A stretch of 61,382 nucleotides of DNA from Candidatus Omnitrophota bacterium (GTDB lineage Bacteria > Omnitrophota > Gorgyraeia > Gygaellales > Profunditerraquicolaceae), in the NCBI GenBank assembly GCA_017992455.1, contig JAGOOP010000005.1, positions 1-61,382 of the forward strand, given 5' to 3'. Below are positions 42,261-53,100 of the stretch, piece after piece. How positions within the stretch are numbered: the first letter of the stretch is position 1; each line of letters begins with the position of its first letter. A program made the translations under genes and the position numbers. The notes under the pieces were generated by a model. It was not told the DNA's origin. It saw only the letters and a program-made list of their open reading frames with translations, and searched no databases.

Positions 42261-42284
42261 GTATAATTAGAAATAAACATAAAA

Positions 42285-42311
42285 AATAGTTTTAAAAAGT
42301 TTTTAACTATT
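42285..42311 (+). terminator. Possible weak terminator after the giant gene
   Basis: AATAGTT (42285-42291) and AACTATT (42305-42311) are complementary, with A and T runs between them. The stem is AT-only apart from one pair and has no clear T tract, so a terminating role is doubtful. No other terminator-like structure is seen before the next promoter. Confidence 0.25.
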
Positions 42312-42313
42312 CA

Positions 42314-42341
42314 TTGACAAATCCCTGTGAGGAAGTATACT
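42314..42341 (+). promoter_or_regulatory. Sigma70-type promoter for the YvcK/CofD-like gene
   Basis: TTGACA (42314-42319), a 16-nt spacer and TATACT (42336-42341) followed by TTT match the housekeeping consensus. Two more promoters of the same form precede the next two transcription units. It lies 54 bases after the giant gene's stop. Confidence 0.75.
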
Positions 42342-42394
42342 TTTCTTATAAATACTTCGGTAATATTTGCACAATAAGCTGAACGATTTTTAAG

Positions 42395-42438
42395 GCCACG
42401 GATTCCTCATGATTTCTCATGAGGGTTTGTGGTTTTTT
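42395..42438 (+). promoter_or_regulatory. Leader hairpin 1 (GCCACGG...GTGG-T6)
   Basis: GCCACGG (42395-42401) opens a stem closed by GTGG (42429-42432) and followed by six T. The inner stem CCTCATGA (42405-42412) pairs perfectly with TCATGAGG (42417-42424) around TTTC. The element lies about 54 nt after the -10 box and ends just before the ribosome binding site. It has the form of an intrinsic terminator placed inside a 5' leader. Confidence 0.7.
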
Positions 42439-42459
42439 AATTTAAGGAGGCAAAAAATA

Positions 42460-45400
42460 ATGAAGAAAATATTTTCACTAGTGCTTTCGGTATCAATAAT
42501 TCTCAACCAACCAGTTTTTGCCCAGGTAGCGGGGTTATCGCCTGTTCCGGCATATCTTGATAAATATCATTCGGCAGAAAACATTAGGCCCGTACATCTG
42601 CGTTCTCTGTCTTTTGACACATCCCGCCGTTTATTCGATCTTGCTGTAGACAAAGGCGGCCATATTTCGATCCCGCTCGACGGGCTGCGGGAAACGGCCG
42701 TAGAACTGCTTAAATATTTCATGATAGGATTGTCAGTCCCCGATGACAAATTTTGGGTAAATCTGCGTCCTGATGATCCGGATAGGATCATGGATCCTTT
42801 GATCGAGCAGACCGATATAGGAAAGATTATGCTTGAAGCGGATCTGAACCTTAAAAAGGATCTGGCGATGCTCACGTCGCCCGACACCGTTCTCGGAAGA
42901 GAATACTGGCAGCGTCTTTATCAAAGATCCTCAGAGCTTTTTGCAGGGCAGGATACGCAAATACCGACGGTAACCCGTCCCTGGATTGTGCCGGGAGAAA
43001 TAATCGTCGGTCTATCCGGCGATTTCGCGTATGTTTATAAAGCTACCTTGAAGGTCATGCTGGAAAAGGATTATCTGAAACATGTTGATTGGCAGAGTTC
43101 CGGCGATCCAAAGGTCGAAGCGTTGAACGAATATTCCGCGAGTCTGGTCAGGCAATTAATATTGCCCGCGCTTACCGGAAAAGTAAATTCAGCCCCGCAG
43201 TACGCTGCGTTGCGGCAGGTGTATTATTCTTTGATCTTATCCCAGTGGTTTAAGGCAAAATATCGGGGTTCTTCCTCAATGCCGATAGCGTCCAAAATCG
43301 ATGCGCAGGATTTAAGCGGGTTGACATCGAGGGCATCCTGGTCCAAGGAAGCATATTACAATGCATATCGCAAATCATTCTTGGATGGCGAATATCAACG
43401 GGAAGATCGTATACAGACGAAGGGCGGAATAGAAATACGGCAATATGTCAGCGGCGGTATTTTTATGCCTATGAACGAAGCTCATGTAACGGTCGTTAAT
43501 ACTCGGGGGTTATTTGATTCGACGGTCAGCAGAATCCAGTTGCCGCTCAACGGATTTGACGGTAGTGAGGCAGTTTTTGCAGCTGCGGATGGGGGGATGG
43601 TCGGGCAGTTCAAAGAAACCGGGTCCAGGGATCTAAAAAAGAATATTGATAATCTTGAGAAGATCTACGGAGATGAGCAGAACGTAGAGCGGGAATTGAA
43701 CATATCGCTGGGTAATAATTTTTCAAATCCCGCTGTTGTGAAGCAGGTTTTAACGGGAATGTTTGCCCGGGAGACGGGAGAGCCCCAAATCCCTGTTTCT
43801 TTGTCTGCGGACAGCGCAATCGAGGGTCTTATTTTCTCCGGGGGGGCAGGTTCACGGTTTCTCATTCCTATTATAAAACGGGTCAAGCAGGCGCGCGGTC
43901 AGGTCCTCGCAGGGATCAATTCTCTGCTCACGAATGTCGATGACGGCGGCGCTACCAAGACGCTTATAGATATGCTGGAGGCCAACGGATATGGCATCAC
44001 GCCTCCCGTGGGAGATCAGGTCAACGCGCTTTTTAATAGTTTCCTGACCGCCGACAAGGTTTTTACCGTTCTTGACGACAGCGGAAGAATTAAAAACGGG
44101 TATCTTGGCCTCAAGGTTATTGGCGAACAGGGCAGCAGGGTATTGCATGATCCAAAAACAAACAGGGATTTAGCGAAGCTCGAAGAAGTCATCGTTGAGG
44201 CCTTGCGATTGGCCAGGTCGCGGGATGATATGTTCGAAACCGCTTTAGAGTATCTTTTAAGCAGTCAGCATGACAGCGCTCGGGAAGCATTTGATCATAT
44301 TCTATCCCAGTTCAAAATGATCGGCATCGGCGATAATCTTGAATTACGCTATAAAGGGGGAAACCATCTGCATCAAATAGCCAAGGGCGAGATCGATGTG
44401 CCGGAAGAGCAACTGCGGGTTTTAGTGAACGCGGCCCGGCATCAGAATTTGCGCCAGAGCAATGATTTCCTGCAGTACAGCGTGAATCTTTTCAACCTTG
44501 CGCGCATTATTGACAGCGAAATCACCGATATAAGCGGAAAACCCTTGTTCACTATGGATGCGCTTATTGATAGATCTCACAGCATTCGTAATCTGCTGCT
44601 TATAGCGGCAATGTATGACGAAGGGCTTCTGGTTAAAATCCCTGCGCGTGCCAACCAGGGAGAAAATGCTTTGACTGCGGGAAAAATGGCAGAATATCAG
44701 ACTGCCGTCAACCGTTTGGCTCAGGCTGTGGGTATTAGCGAAGGCACGGTTAGTCTGTCCAGCGCAGAGCCCACGGTACTGTATGCTCAATATGAGGACA
44801 ATGTGTTTGCATGGAAGGAACAGCTCCGCGATAAAAAGATACAACGCAGAATCCGTTTTCATCGGGCAGGAAACACGCTGGAATTGGGGCTTGATCTGAG
44901 TACCGCCGAGGGATTGACGTTTATATTGAACGGCGAACAGTCCGGGCCTTTGCAGAAAGCGTATGACTGGAGGCATTTTACTTTGAGCGCCGGCGATTCG
45001 CTTGTCATTCAAGGGCAGGATATTCTACAGATTATGGTCGATCGTGATGGCGCCGCGCAATTCGATCTCAACGCTGATACATGGACCGTTAACGAGAATA
45101 TTTCCGGAGATGAGACGTTTATTGTTCGCGAGGGACAACCATCGTTGCGTGTTCTCAGCGATAGTCCGGGGAACTGGTATGATGAGACCGGGAACAATAA
45201 GAAATCCCAGGAAAAGGGACTTTTGTTCGGGGGAAAGCCTGCCGAAGACGTTATGTTCGTGCCCAGGTTTATCGCTATGCAGACGTATATCACCGAGACC
45301 GTCAATCTTTCGAAGATCGTCGATTTTGGGTTTTCAGACCAGTATATCGACCCTGTGTCCGGCAGAAAGATGTATAAGATCGCTCCCGATAAGATCATAA

Positions 45401-46968
45401 CCAGGGATCGGACGAATCCGGAGGCAATGGCGATGATACGCAGGACGGATAAGTTTCTTATTGCCGGTCCGGGTAGTTTTTTCACGTCGCTTATTGCGCA
45501 TGATATGTGCGAGGGCATTGTCGAAGAGCTCGAGCGGGCCAAAAAACGCGGCGCGGTGACCATCTTTGTATTCAATGCCAACCAGGATAATGAAACCTCT
45601 CAGATGACTTTTATGGAGATGGTGGAGAAGATAGAGCGGGCGATCAATAAGGGGCGTGATCAGAAATTGAGATTCAGCGATTTGTTCGGCGTTGCGATTT
45701 TAGGCAACAGGATCGATTACCAGGTGCTTTTGAAAGAGCAGGGGATCACGGATATGCGCAATAGTGTCCGGGAGAACATATCAAATGCTCTCGCTGAACA
45801 TGCCGGAATTATCACTCGTGCCGGCCTGGAGGTCTTTAAAAGGGTCCTTGATGCTTATATTGTCGATCGGAATATCTCTGTCCCTGAGAAAGTGAGCGAT
45901 CGGTATGAGTGGGTCCTTTCTCATGACCCGGCGTCAATCGAAACAGTCTCGGCATACGCAGAAAAATTTGCCAGGAAGCTTTACGAGGAGGTGGATGTCG
46001 ACAAGCGCGAAGCTTCAGGCGCCGCAGATATGGCAAAACGCAGCAGAGGGCTTATTGACGATCCCGGCCGCACAGGCGTTGAGTATCTGCGCGATCAAGG
46101 GGTGCGTGTTATAGAATCGTCGCTTTTGGGCTTAGTTACGAGCATCGACCGGGGCACCGGTAGATCCAAGGATTCTCTTGGTTTTATAGATTCACTGTTC
46201 CAGAAAGAATTGGAAAACGTCCTTGCGGACGGCGGCGAGGCTGCGGAAGACGCGTTCGCGCGGTTGCCGGTCGAAGTTTCAGATTTTATTTATGATACAG
46301 AAGCCGCGCAATCGATAAAAGATGATGTGTGGCAGACTGAAGCGGGAGAGTTTTTCGACCCGCAGCACATTCGGCAAATTGCGGCTGCGCTGCAGCCGGG
46401 CGAACATCCGGTGAAGATCGAAGTTAAACGCCGCAATCATCTGGCGGCAACGGCAGCGAGATCCGATTTAAGCGTTTGGGTCTATCTCGATAACGGCGCA
46501 ATTCTGCCGTTTGAAGCCCTGGTAACCAACGGCGCCGCGTATTCCATTCCTCTTGCAGGAATGACGAATATCGAGCTTGTCCGTTTTGCTCAGGAAAGCC
46601 GGAATCAGGAAAAGAATATGCCGGGCACGGATGTGAAAAAATACGCCGGTATCGATTTCAGGGCGCTTGCAGCGTCGGCCTATCCTATAACCGTGGCGTC
46701 GGACGCTTTTTGTCCTCCGGTTGCATTCCTGCGCATGAGTCCCGGGCGCTTATCCGAACAGTGGAACGCGTTATTGAACGAAATTCAGGAAGGGCCGTTT
46801 CCCTATAAAAAACTCAAAGAGTTCATCGCAGCCGTGAATGCCCGCGGTGATTGTTATTTCCAGCAATGCGAGATAAGGGATTTTGTCATGAACATGTTGG
46901 AGATGGAAGAAAATGCCGCAGTTTTGAGTTCCCCTGATTTAAAGGAGATCATAGCATATTTGCGGTAA
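42460..46968 (+). CDS. Secreted protein with N cassette, YvcK/CofD-like domain and C cassette
   Basis: The start is ATG 42460: AAGGAGG (42444-42450) lies nine bases upstream and a signal peptide follows at once (MKKIFSLVLSVSIILNQPVFA, then QVAG). An ATG at 42409 lies inside the leader hairpin and is rejected. The protein has 1,502 residues. Residues 25-330 form a module shared with the next gene (FWVNLRPD, DPLIEQTDIGKIMLEADL, TRPWIVPGEII, YKATLKVMLE). The middle holds a YvcK/CofD-like domain: SGGAGSRF, NVDDGGATKTLIDML, GYGITPPVGDQVN and AGPGSFFTSLI with NANQDNETS. In YvcK proteins these bind UDP-sugar and in CofD they make F420 phosphodiester, normally in the cytoplasm. A possible junction LADGG (46228) precedes a C-terminal part ending in the cassette GIDFRAL...LKEIIAYLR. 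It has its own promoter and leader hairpin. A cytosolic-type fold behind a signal peptide is odd. Confidence 0.88.
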   Translation: MKKIFSLVLSVSIILNQPVFAQVAGLSPVPAYLDKYHSAENIRPVHLRSLSFDTSRRLFDLAVDKGGHISIPLDGLRETAVELLKYFMIGLSVPDDKFWVNLRPDDPDRIMDPLIEQTDIGKIMLEADLNLKKDLAMLTSPDTVLGREYWQRLYQRSSELFAGQDTQIPTVTRPWIVPGEIIVGLSGDFAYVYKATLKVMLEKDYLKHVDWQSSGDPKVEALNEYSASLVRQLILPALTGKVNSAPQYAALRQVYYSLILSQWFKAKYRGSSSMPIASKIDAQDLSGLTSRASWSKEAYYNAYRKSFLDGEYQREDRIQTKGGIEIRQYVSGGIFMPMNEAHVTVVNTRGLFDSTVSRIQLPLNGFDGSEAVFAAADGGMVGQFKETGSRDLKKNIDNLEKIYGDEQNVERELNISLGNNFSNPAVVKQVLTGMFARETGEPQIPVSLSADSAIEGLIFSGGAGSRFLIPIIKRVKQARGQVLAGINSLLTNVDDGGATKTLIDMLEANGYGITPPVGDQVNALFNSFLTADKVFTVLDDSGRIKNGYLGLKVIGEQGSRVLHDPKTNRDLAKLEEVIVEALRLARSRDDMFETALEYLLSSQHDSAREAFDHILSQFKMIGIGDNLELRYKGGNHLHQIAKGEIDVPEEQLRVLVNAARHQNLRQSNDFLQYSVNLFNLARIIDSEITDISGKPLFTMDALIDRSHSIRNLLLIAAMYDEGLLVKIPARANQGENALTAGKMAEYQTAVNRLAQAVGISEGTVSLSSAEPTVLYAQYEDNVFAWKEQLRDKKIQRRIRFHRAGNTLELGLDLSTAEGLTFILNGEQSGPLQKAYDWRHFTLSAGDSLVIQGQDILQIMVDRDGAAQFDLNADTWTVNENISGDETFIVREGQPSLRVLSDSPGNWYDETGNNKKSQEKGLLFGGKPAEDVMFVPRFIAMQTYITETVNLSKIVDFGFSDQYIDPVSGRKMYKIAPDKIITRDRTNPEAMAMIRRTDKFLIAGPGSFFTSLIAHDMCEGIVEELERAKKRGAVTIFVFNANQDNETSQMTFMEMVEKIERAINKGRDQKLRFSDLFGVAILGNRIDYQVLLKEQGITDMRNSVRENISNALAEHAGIITRAGLEVFKRVLDAYIVDRNISVPEKVSDRYEWVLSHDPASIETVSAYAEKFARKLYEEVDVDKREASGAADMAKRSRGLIDDPGRTGVEYLRDQGVRVIESSLLGLVTSIDRGTGRSKDSLGFIDSLFQKELENVLADGGEAAEDAFARLPVEVSDFIYDTEAAQSIKDDVWQTEAGEFFDPQHIRQIAAALQPGEHPVKIEVKRRNHLAATAARSDLSVWVYLDNGAILPFEALVTNGAAYSIPLAGMTNIELVRFAQESRNQEKNMPGTDVKKYAGIDFRALAASAYPITVASDAFCPPVAFLRMSPGRLSEQWNALLNEIQEGPFPYKKLKEFIAAVNARGDCYFQQCEIRDFVMNMLEMEENAAVLSSPDLKEIIAYLR

Positions 46969-46991
46969 GTGGAGAATCCATAAAGTTTTAC

Positions 46992-47020
46992 TTGAAAATC
47001 GGCATGTTGTGGGTTATACT
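46992..47020 (+). promoter_or_regulatory. Sigma70-type promoter for the hexomutase-nucleotidyltransferase gene
   Basis: TTGAAA (46992-46997), a 17-nt spacer and TATACT (47015-47020) followed by TTT. It shares the TTTTACTTGA upstream of and over the -35 with the promoter at 55586. It starts 24 bases after the preceding stop codon. Confidence 0.75.
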
Positions 47021-47045
47021 TTTCCTAATAAATATAAAACCTCCT

Positions 47046-47089
47046 GCCACGGTCTGATTGACTCAGGTCAATCGGGTTGTGGTTTTTTT
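47046..47089 (+). promoter_or_regulatory. Leader hairpin 2 (GCCACGG...GTGG-T7)
   Basis: GCCACGG (47046-47052) and GTGG (47079-47082) close a nearly continuous stem. The inner stem GATTGAC (47056-47062) pairs with GTCAATC (47067-47073) around TCAG, and G-T pairs fill the middle. Seven T follow. It lies 26 nt after the -10 and 55 nt before the start codon. The inner stem sequence differs fully from hairpins 1 and 3 but pairing is kept. Confidence 0.7.
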
Positions 47090-47144
47090 GTTTGTCCTTA
47101 ATAATCACATTAAAAAAATATTTAGAAATCTTTAACGAGGAGCG

Positions 47145-50100
47145 ATGATGATTCAGAAAATTGCAAAGAAAGCAATTATATCGGCGATCATTATATCGAT
47201 GGCGCTGCAACAGGCTGGATTAGCGCAGGTCTCCGGGCCTTTCCCGATCCCTTCGTACATCAGCGGCTATGTCGCGCCTGATAAGTTCAGGCCTATGCAG
47301 TTACGCTGTCTTTCTTTTGACCAGGCGCGCAGTCAAATGGATTTCTATCTGGATCAGGGCGACATTCGCGAGTTTGAAATTGGCGAAATTGAAAAAAACG
47401 CGAAGAAAATATTGGATTACTTTCAGGTCGGGTTGCGGCTTCCCGATACGTCTTTTTGGGTGAATTTGAGGCCGGATTCCCCGGAACGGATCATCGATCC
47501 CTCCTTGGAGAACACCGATCTGGGCAAAGTTATGCTTGAAGCCGATCTTCAGCTTAAGAAAGATATGGCGGGTTTCGTTTCTCCGCGTACCGCTCAAGGC
47601 AGGCAATACTGGAATCATATTTATACCCGGGCGGAAGAATTGTTCGGCGGCGAGGAAATAAATGTCCCTACCCATACGAGGCCGTGGATCGTTCCCGGAG
47701 AGATCATTATCCGCCAATCCGGGAATAATGCGTATATCTACAAAGCCACCTTGAAAGTCATGCTTGAGCAAGACTATATACAAAACTCCACTTCGCAAGG
47801 CATGACCGACCCCCGCACGAACGTGTTAAACGACTATTCCTCGGCATTGATCAGGCAGGATATTCTGCCTCTTTTGACCCGTGAAGTCAATTCGTCGCGC
47901 AAATACGCGGACCTGCGCCAGGTATACTATGCTCTTATACTGGCGCAATGGTTCAAACGACGGCACAGGGCCGCCGGGTCGGAAGATCCGTATTCCAAAA
48001 AGATCGATAGCTGCGATACACATGATCTGGCTTCAAACATCCCGTGGTCGAAAGAATCTTATTTTGAAGCGTATCGGCGTTCGTTTTCCAAGGGTGAATA
48101 TAATATTCAGGAAACGGTCCATAGTTATGCCGGCCTGACGATAAGGCAATATTTCTCGGGCGGGATGCTTCTGGGTTCTGGAGTGGCAAATGCTCTTGAA
48201 GCGAATGCGGCAGCGGGGAGTATGGCCAATAAGCCTTTACCGGGGGCCCTGACGAAAGACCTTTTGCATTACCAGTATCGTCCCACGGTCCCGGGGGTTA
48301 TTCGCGGAAACACTGCAATGGACGGTGGGGATCGCAAGGCGCTCGGCATGGGCACCAGCGGTATCCGCGACCTGGTCAAATACATGACGGACCTGGAATG
48401 TTATATCAATGTCAAAGGATACCTGAGATGGCTTCAGGGCGTGGAGCCGAACGAAGGCGGAATCAAGGGCGAACGGGATGTCAGGGTATACATCGCAGGG
48501 GATTATCGATCCAGCACCGATAGGATCATGAGAGCGGTCGCCCGTGCGGTTGAAGACGAAGGTTTCATTGCGGTAAATTGCGGGCTTATTCCGTCGCCGG
48601 CAGTGGCGTTGTACGCTTTTTCACGGAAATCCCCCAGCATCATGGTGACGGGCAGCCATATTGCTGACGACCGAAACGGGATAAAGGCGAATAAAACAAC
48701 GGGGGAAGTTCTGAAATCCGATGAGGCGGGCATAAAAGCAGCTATTGAGGCGGTCAGGTCTGAAGAATACGCTCAAGCAGAAAGCAGGGATTCGTTGTTT
48801 GACCAGAATGACATGTTTAAGACGGCGCCTTCTTTGTCTGCCGTTGATGTCGCCGCGCGATCAGAATACGTGAAACGGTATACGGATGTGTTCCCTCAAG
48901 GCGGCTTACAAGGGAAAAGGATCGTGCTTTATCAGCATTCTGCAGTCGGCCGGGATATTCTCAAGGAGGTCCTGGAATATCTGGGCGCGGAGGTTATAGA
49001 GGTTGCACGAAGCGAAGATGCGTTTATACCTGTCGATACTGAAGTTATTTCTCCTGAGCTGGCTGTCAACGTGCGTGAATGGATAACTCAATACAATCCA
49101 TTTGCGGTTATATTCATGGACGGTGATTCCGACCGGCCGGGCGTATTTGATGAAAAAGGGCGGTTTATATGGGGCGATCTGTTGGGTATACTTGTGTCTC
49201 AATATTTAAAAGCCGATTTCGCCGCGGTTACAATCAGTTCTAACGACGCTATTTATGAAGCCTTGTCCGGCCGGACACAGGTTGTAAAAACGCAGATCGG
49301 ATCCCCGCATGTAGTCAAGGCGATGCAGGATGCGAAAGGGTTTGAGCGGGTGGTAAGCTGGGAAGGTAACGGCGGATTTTTGTTACAAAGCGATCTTGAA
49401 TTATACGGAAAAAGATTCAGCAAGCTGCCCACCAGGGACGCCGTTCTTCCCATTGTCAGCGTTCTTTTATCCGCGGCAGAACAGGATCAGAAAGTTTCGG
49501 CGCTCGTAGACGGTCTTCCTCCCCGGTTTAAGCACGCAGACCTTAAGAAATTCACACAATTTCCGGATATGGAAGAGTTCAAAAGAGAGAGCGCAAAGAT
49601 CATCGATGTGTTGTCCCCTCAGGACAAAAATGTCGAAGAAGTTGTTTTTCTGCCCGGCCGCCTCAGGATCTCGTATAAGGATGGAACATCGACGCGTACT
49701 TTTTCAGATACCGATTCCGCGATGACGGGATTAATGGTAAAGAAAGCCCGGCTCGAACAGGCGTACTTCGGCGCATTCGGCGCCATTACGGCAATGAACA
49801 TGCTGGACGGGGTCAGGATCCAGTTTGCCGACACGCGGGTGCTTCATTTCCGCGCGTCGGGGAATGCTCCTGAATTCAGATGTTATGCTACCGCAGGTTC
49901 TCAGGATGAGGCAGAGGCAACAGCGAAGATCGGCCTGGAACGGATCCTGCCTCAAATACTGGAGGATCTGAAGGACGGCGGCGCGCTGGATTACGTGCGG
50001 CGGGTCAAGGACATCGTGGCCGGAAAAGTTTCCGGAGGGTTTGATTATATTACGACCGGGCTGATGACGAAAGTTGAGCGGGATGAGGTGGAACAACGCT

Positions 50101-53100
50101 ATTTTCATGCCTCAGGAAGCGATATCTTCAAACACGGAACATTCAATATCCCCACCGCGCCGCAATGGCCTGCCAAGGACGGCAATGGCATGGGCACGGT
50201 CAATTGCCTTGAAGAATTCCTGAATACATTGCGGGAGAGAGCGGGCACAAACTTTCTTGATGAATTAAAACGCGGTAAATCGGCGATTCTGGTACATACC
50301 GCCGGAGACGCCACGCGCCTGTTCCATGCCAGGACAATGAACAATAAGCCCCTCATAGAGATCCTTCCCGGTATGTCCATTATGGATGCGGCTATCAAAC
50401 AGGCCCAGGGTATGGCAATCCCCGGCAAGGTTTTTGTCACCTGGGGAGACCAGGCGATATTTCCCGCATCGGATACGCTCCAGCAGGATCTTGAAATATT
50501 GAGTCAAAAACACCAGGTGTTGCTGTTCGGCATTGATTACCCTGCCGACCAGTTCACTCCCGAGGATGCCAGGAGTTACGGCTGGCAGGTCATCAAAGAC
50601 GGTTATAAGGTTATTGGTTTCGACGATACCCGTGATTACGACGCGATCAGAAAAAAGATCGACGCGCTTGCCTCTGCGGGCCATGACGTAACGATCCGCT
50701 GGAATATGGGAAGTTTTGCGCTCAGCGCGGAAGTGATCGAAATGCTTTTTGATGCGTTCCGGCCCGAATTGGAGGCAAAAACCGGTTTTTTCAATTCTGA
50801 CGAGGTATGGCAGGCGTGGCTGGCGAAGGATAGGCAGACTTTTATATATGAGTTTTCGAAGGGGGATGCCGGCAAGAGGAAGCAGGCTGAGTATGTATGG
50901 GACAAAGTCGATCCCATTAAGCAAAAACTCGTTGCAAAATACGGCGAAGAAGGATTGATTGCCAGCGTCGGCCTCGGCACCAAGGCAGATGTTCCGCAGT
51001 TCGATTTCGGCACCAATATGAATTACGTCAATAGTCTGCGTAAACTTTTAAGCGATACGCAGGACGGCAAGGTCATCAGGGAGTTTTTAGGCTTATCCGT
51101 GGTCACCGAGGGTGTTGTCGATCATTCTGTCATGAAGGATTCCCACGCCCATTCGGGCCGTGTCGTCGACAGCGTTTTGATCAATGCTGCTATCGAAGAA
51201 GCAGACATTGATCATGTGGTCATCCAGCACAGCAAGATCAACAAGGTCGTCGGCACAAACGGTTTTCTTTTCAACGTGATCGATGACGGGATCGTCGAGG
51301 TCGGAGATAACGAGATGGTGTTTGACGTTTTCCATCCGCATAAAGGAAAGCTGAGGTTTCGCTTTCAGCTCGGTGTCGAGCAAACGGGCAAAGATATCTG
51401 GTGGTCCGGGGTTGTCGGCGAAAATCCGATGTCTTTGGAAAAGCTGAAGGAAGAAATGAGCGCTTTTACTCGAAGCCAGATCATAGCCGCGAAAGAGAGC
51501 GCTTTGGAAGATTACGGCATGAAGGGACAGGTTCCGCTTGCGCTATCCCGGGTCGCGGCAAAGCATCTCTACATGCCGAACTGGCCCAGGATTCAGGATA
51601 CGGCAGATCTGTCGTATCAAGCTCAAGCATTCCTGGCTTTGCCGGGCCTTGTCGATAATCTTGTTGATGGAAAATTTGGATATGGGTTTCATTGGCTATA
51701 CGCGTTAGCGTACTTGAGGAATTTTGAGCCTGACACGAGGCAGAGAATACTCGGAGAGATCCGGAATGCGGATCAGAATACTGCCGGGATAGTCGAGTGG
51801 TTTGAGGTACATCTGAACGACAGGCTGGAGCAACAGGTTCCGGAAATGGTCCGTGAATTCGACCTTGCATTGGACGCTCAGCAGCAACAAGAGCTTATCG
51901 ATTTTGTGCGCACGCATGACCTGGTTACAGCGGTCAGCCGCGGATTGAGGATCGCAACTGAAGTGCAGGGCGCGGATGCGCGGGTTCTTTTTGAAATATA
52001 TGACAATAAGGATGTCATGCAGGTGATTACTGGTTTAAGATCCGCCGTTGTGATAGACGGGCGCGGCGATATGAAGATACTGAGGGAAAAGATCTCCCGG
52101 TTGCGCACAGTATTGTGGGGATTAAGGCAGATTGAAGGCGTGGTTGTGAACGCAGTGCAATTGCCCGACGGAAGATATTATGTTTATGATGAATATAAGC
52201 TGCAGTATCTGGCTGCCGAAAAAGGGCTTGCGTTGGGAGTAACACAGGAAGGATTGGAGCATTTGATCAAGGTCGATATGACCCGCGGTAATGGCGTGTT
52301 TTTTGAAGAGTTGAAATCCTCCGTGGATCAGACAAAAGCAAAAATGGCCGCGACGATCGCCGACGCGGTTTTTACCGCCCGTTCGGGTCAGGTATTTACC
52401 TATTGGGATCCCGCAGCTGTCATTTATCGCGCCGGTTCATTAGGCCAACGGGTATTCGAGGTTGAAAAGACGCCGGTGGATACGCTTTTTATTGCGACAT
52501 TCATGCGCCCTGAGGCATTGAAGACCCAGCTGGAATCTGAGTTTGAAAATTGGAAGATCTTCGGCATGCGCGCGGATGTTATCGTTATCGATGATTCCGA
52601 TAAACTCGACGCCGCAGTATTGGCGCTCAACAGAGATAATTTGAGCAGGCTGAGCGGCCGGTACGGCGTTCATATCGTGCATCTGGACAACAAAAATGCC
52701 CTGCGAGGGATCAAGAGCATGTATGCGCAGAAATTAAAAACAGTGTTTGAAGGCGTGATCGAATCAGGGAAGGATGCTGTCATAGAGCAGATTTTGCAAT
52801 CAAGAAACGTGCTTAAAAACGGCGTCATCGATACGGACAAGATGTTCGCGTATCTTGACGCGAACGCATTTCAACATATCTCCGGCGTTCGGAACCATAC
52901 CGTGCTTCTTGGTAAAGGCGAACCGGTGATCATGAATGTCGATGACGACGCGCCGCCCGAAACATATACGCTCACCGCAGAGGAACGGCAGAAAGTTACG
53001 GCGCAAAGAATGGCAAAACGCGATACGCTCATACATGATATGATGGTTGAAGTCGGCCGGCGCCTCGGCAAAACGATCGATGCCGAGTCCCGGCTGTATG

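Larger units (their letters stand above)
2400..42014 (+). repeat. DGG junction motif, 38 copies (R/Q-A/K-DGG type)
   Basis: The Asp codons of the copies start at 2400, 4647, 5826, 6756, 7521, 9639, 10440, 11895, 13731, 14091, 14757, 15387, 15843, 16761, 17463, 18048, 23742, 25821, 26685, 26775, 27966, 28272, 28590, 31023, 31617, 32337, 33024, 33807, 34344, 35883, 37194, 38031, 38220, 39087, 39570, 40743, 41379 and 42006. Eighteen read ADGG and ten of these RADGG; others are KDGG, FDGG, NDGG and RDGG. The residue after is often Thr, Arg, Lys, Ser or Ile. Asp is GAC in 36 of 38, the first Gly is GGC in 30, and 29 share GACGGCGG. Copies fall between recognisable domains, not inside them. 4647 and 16761 could be chance or shifted cases. 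Confidence 0.85.

Noticed and set aside
3-42260. The giant frame as an artefact of a missing stop or of recoded stops
   Set aside because: Recognisable domains continue in the same frame from start to end, and the neighbouring genes end normally at TAA or TAG, so no stop reassignment is needed.
42409-42459. Upstream ATG giving an 17-residue longer start for the YvcK/CofD-like gene
   Set aside because: It lies inside the leader hairpin, has no ribosome binding site, and would put a hydrophilic stretch before a good signal peptide that starts at 42460.
43936-43950. DGG at 43942 in the YvcK/CofD-like gene as a linker junction
   Set aside because: It is part of the family's own DDGG motif inside the domain.
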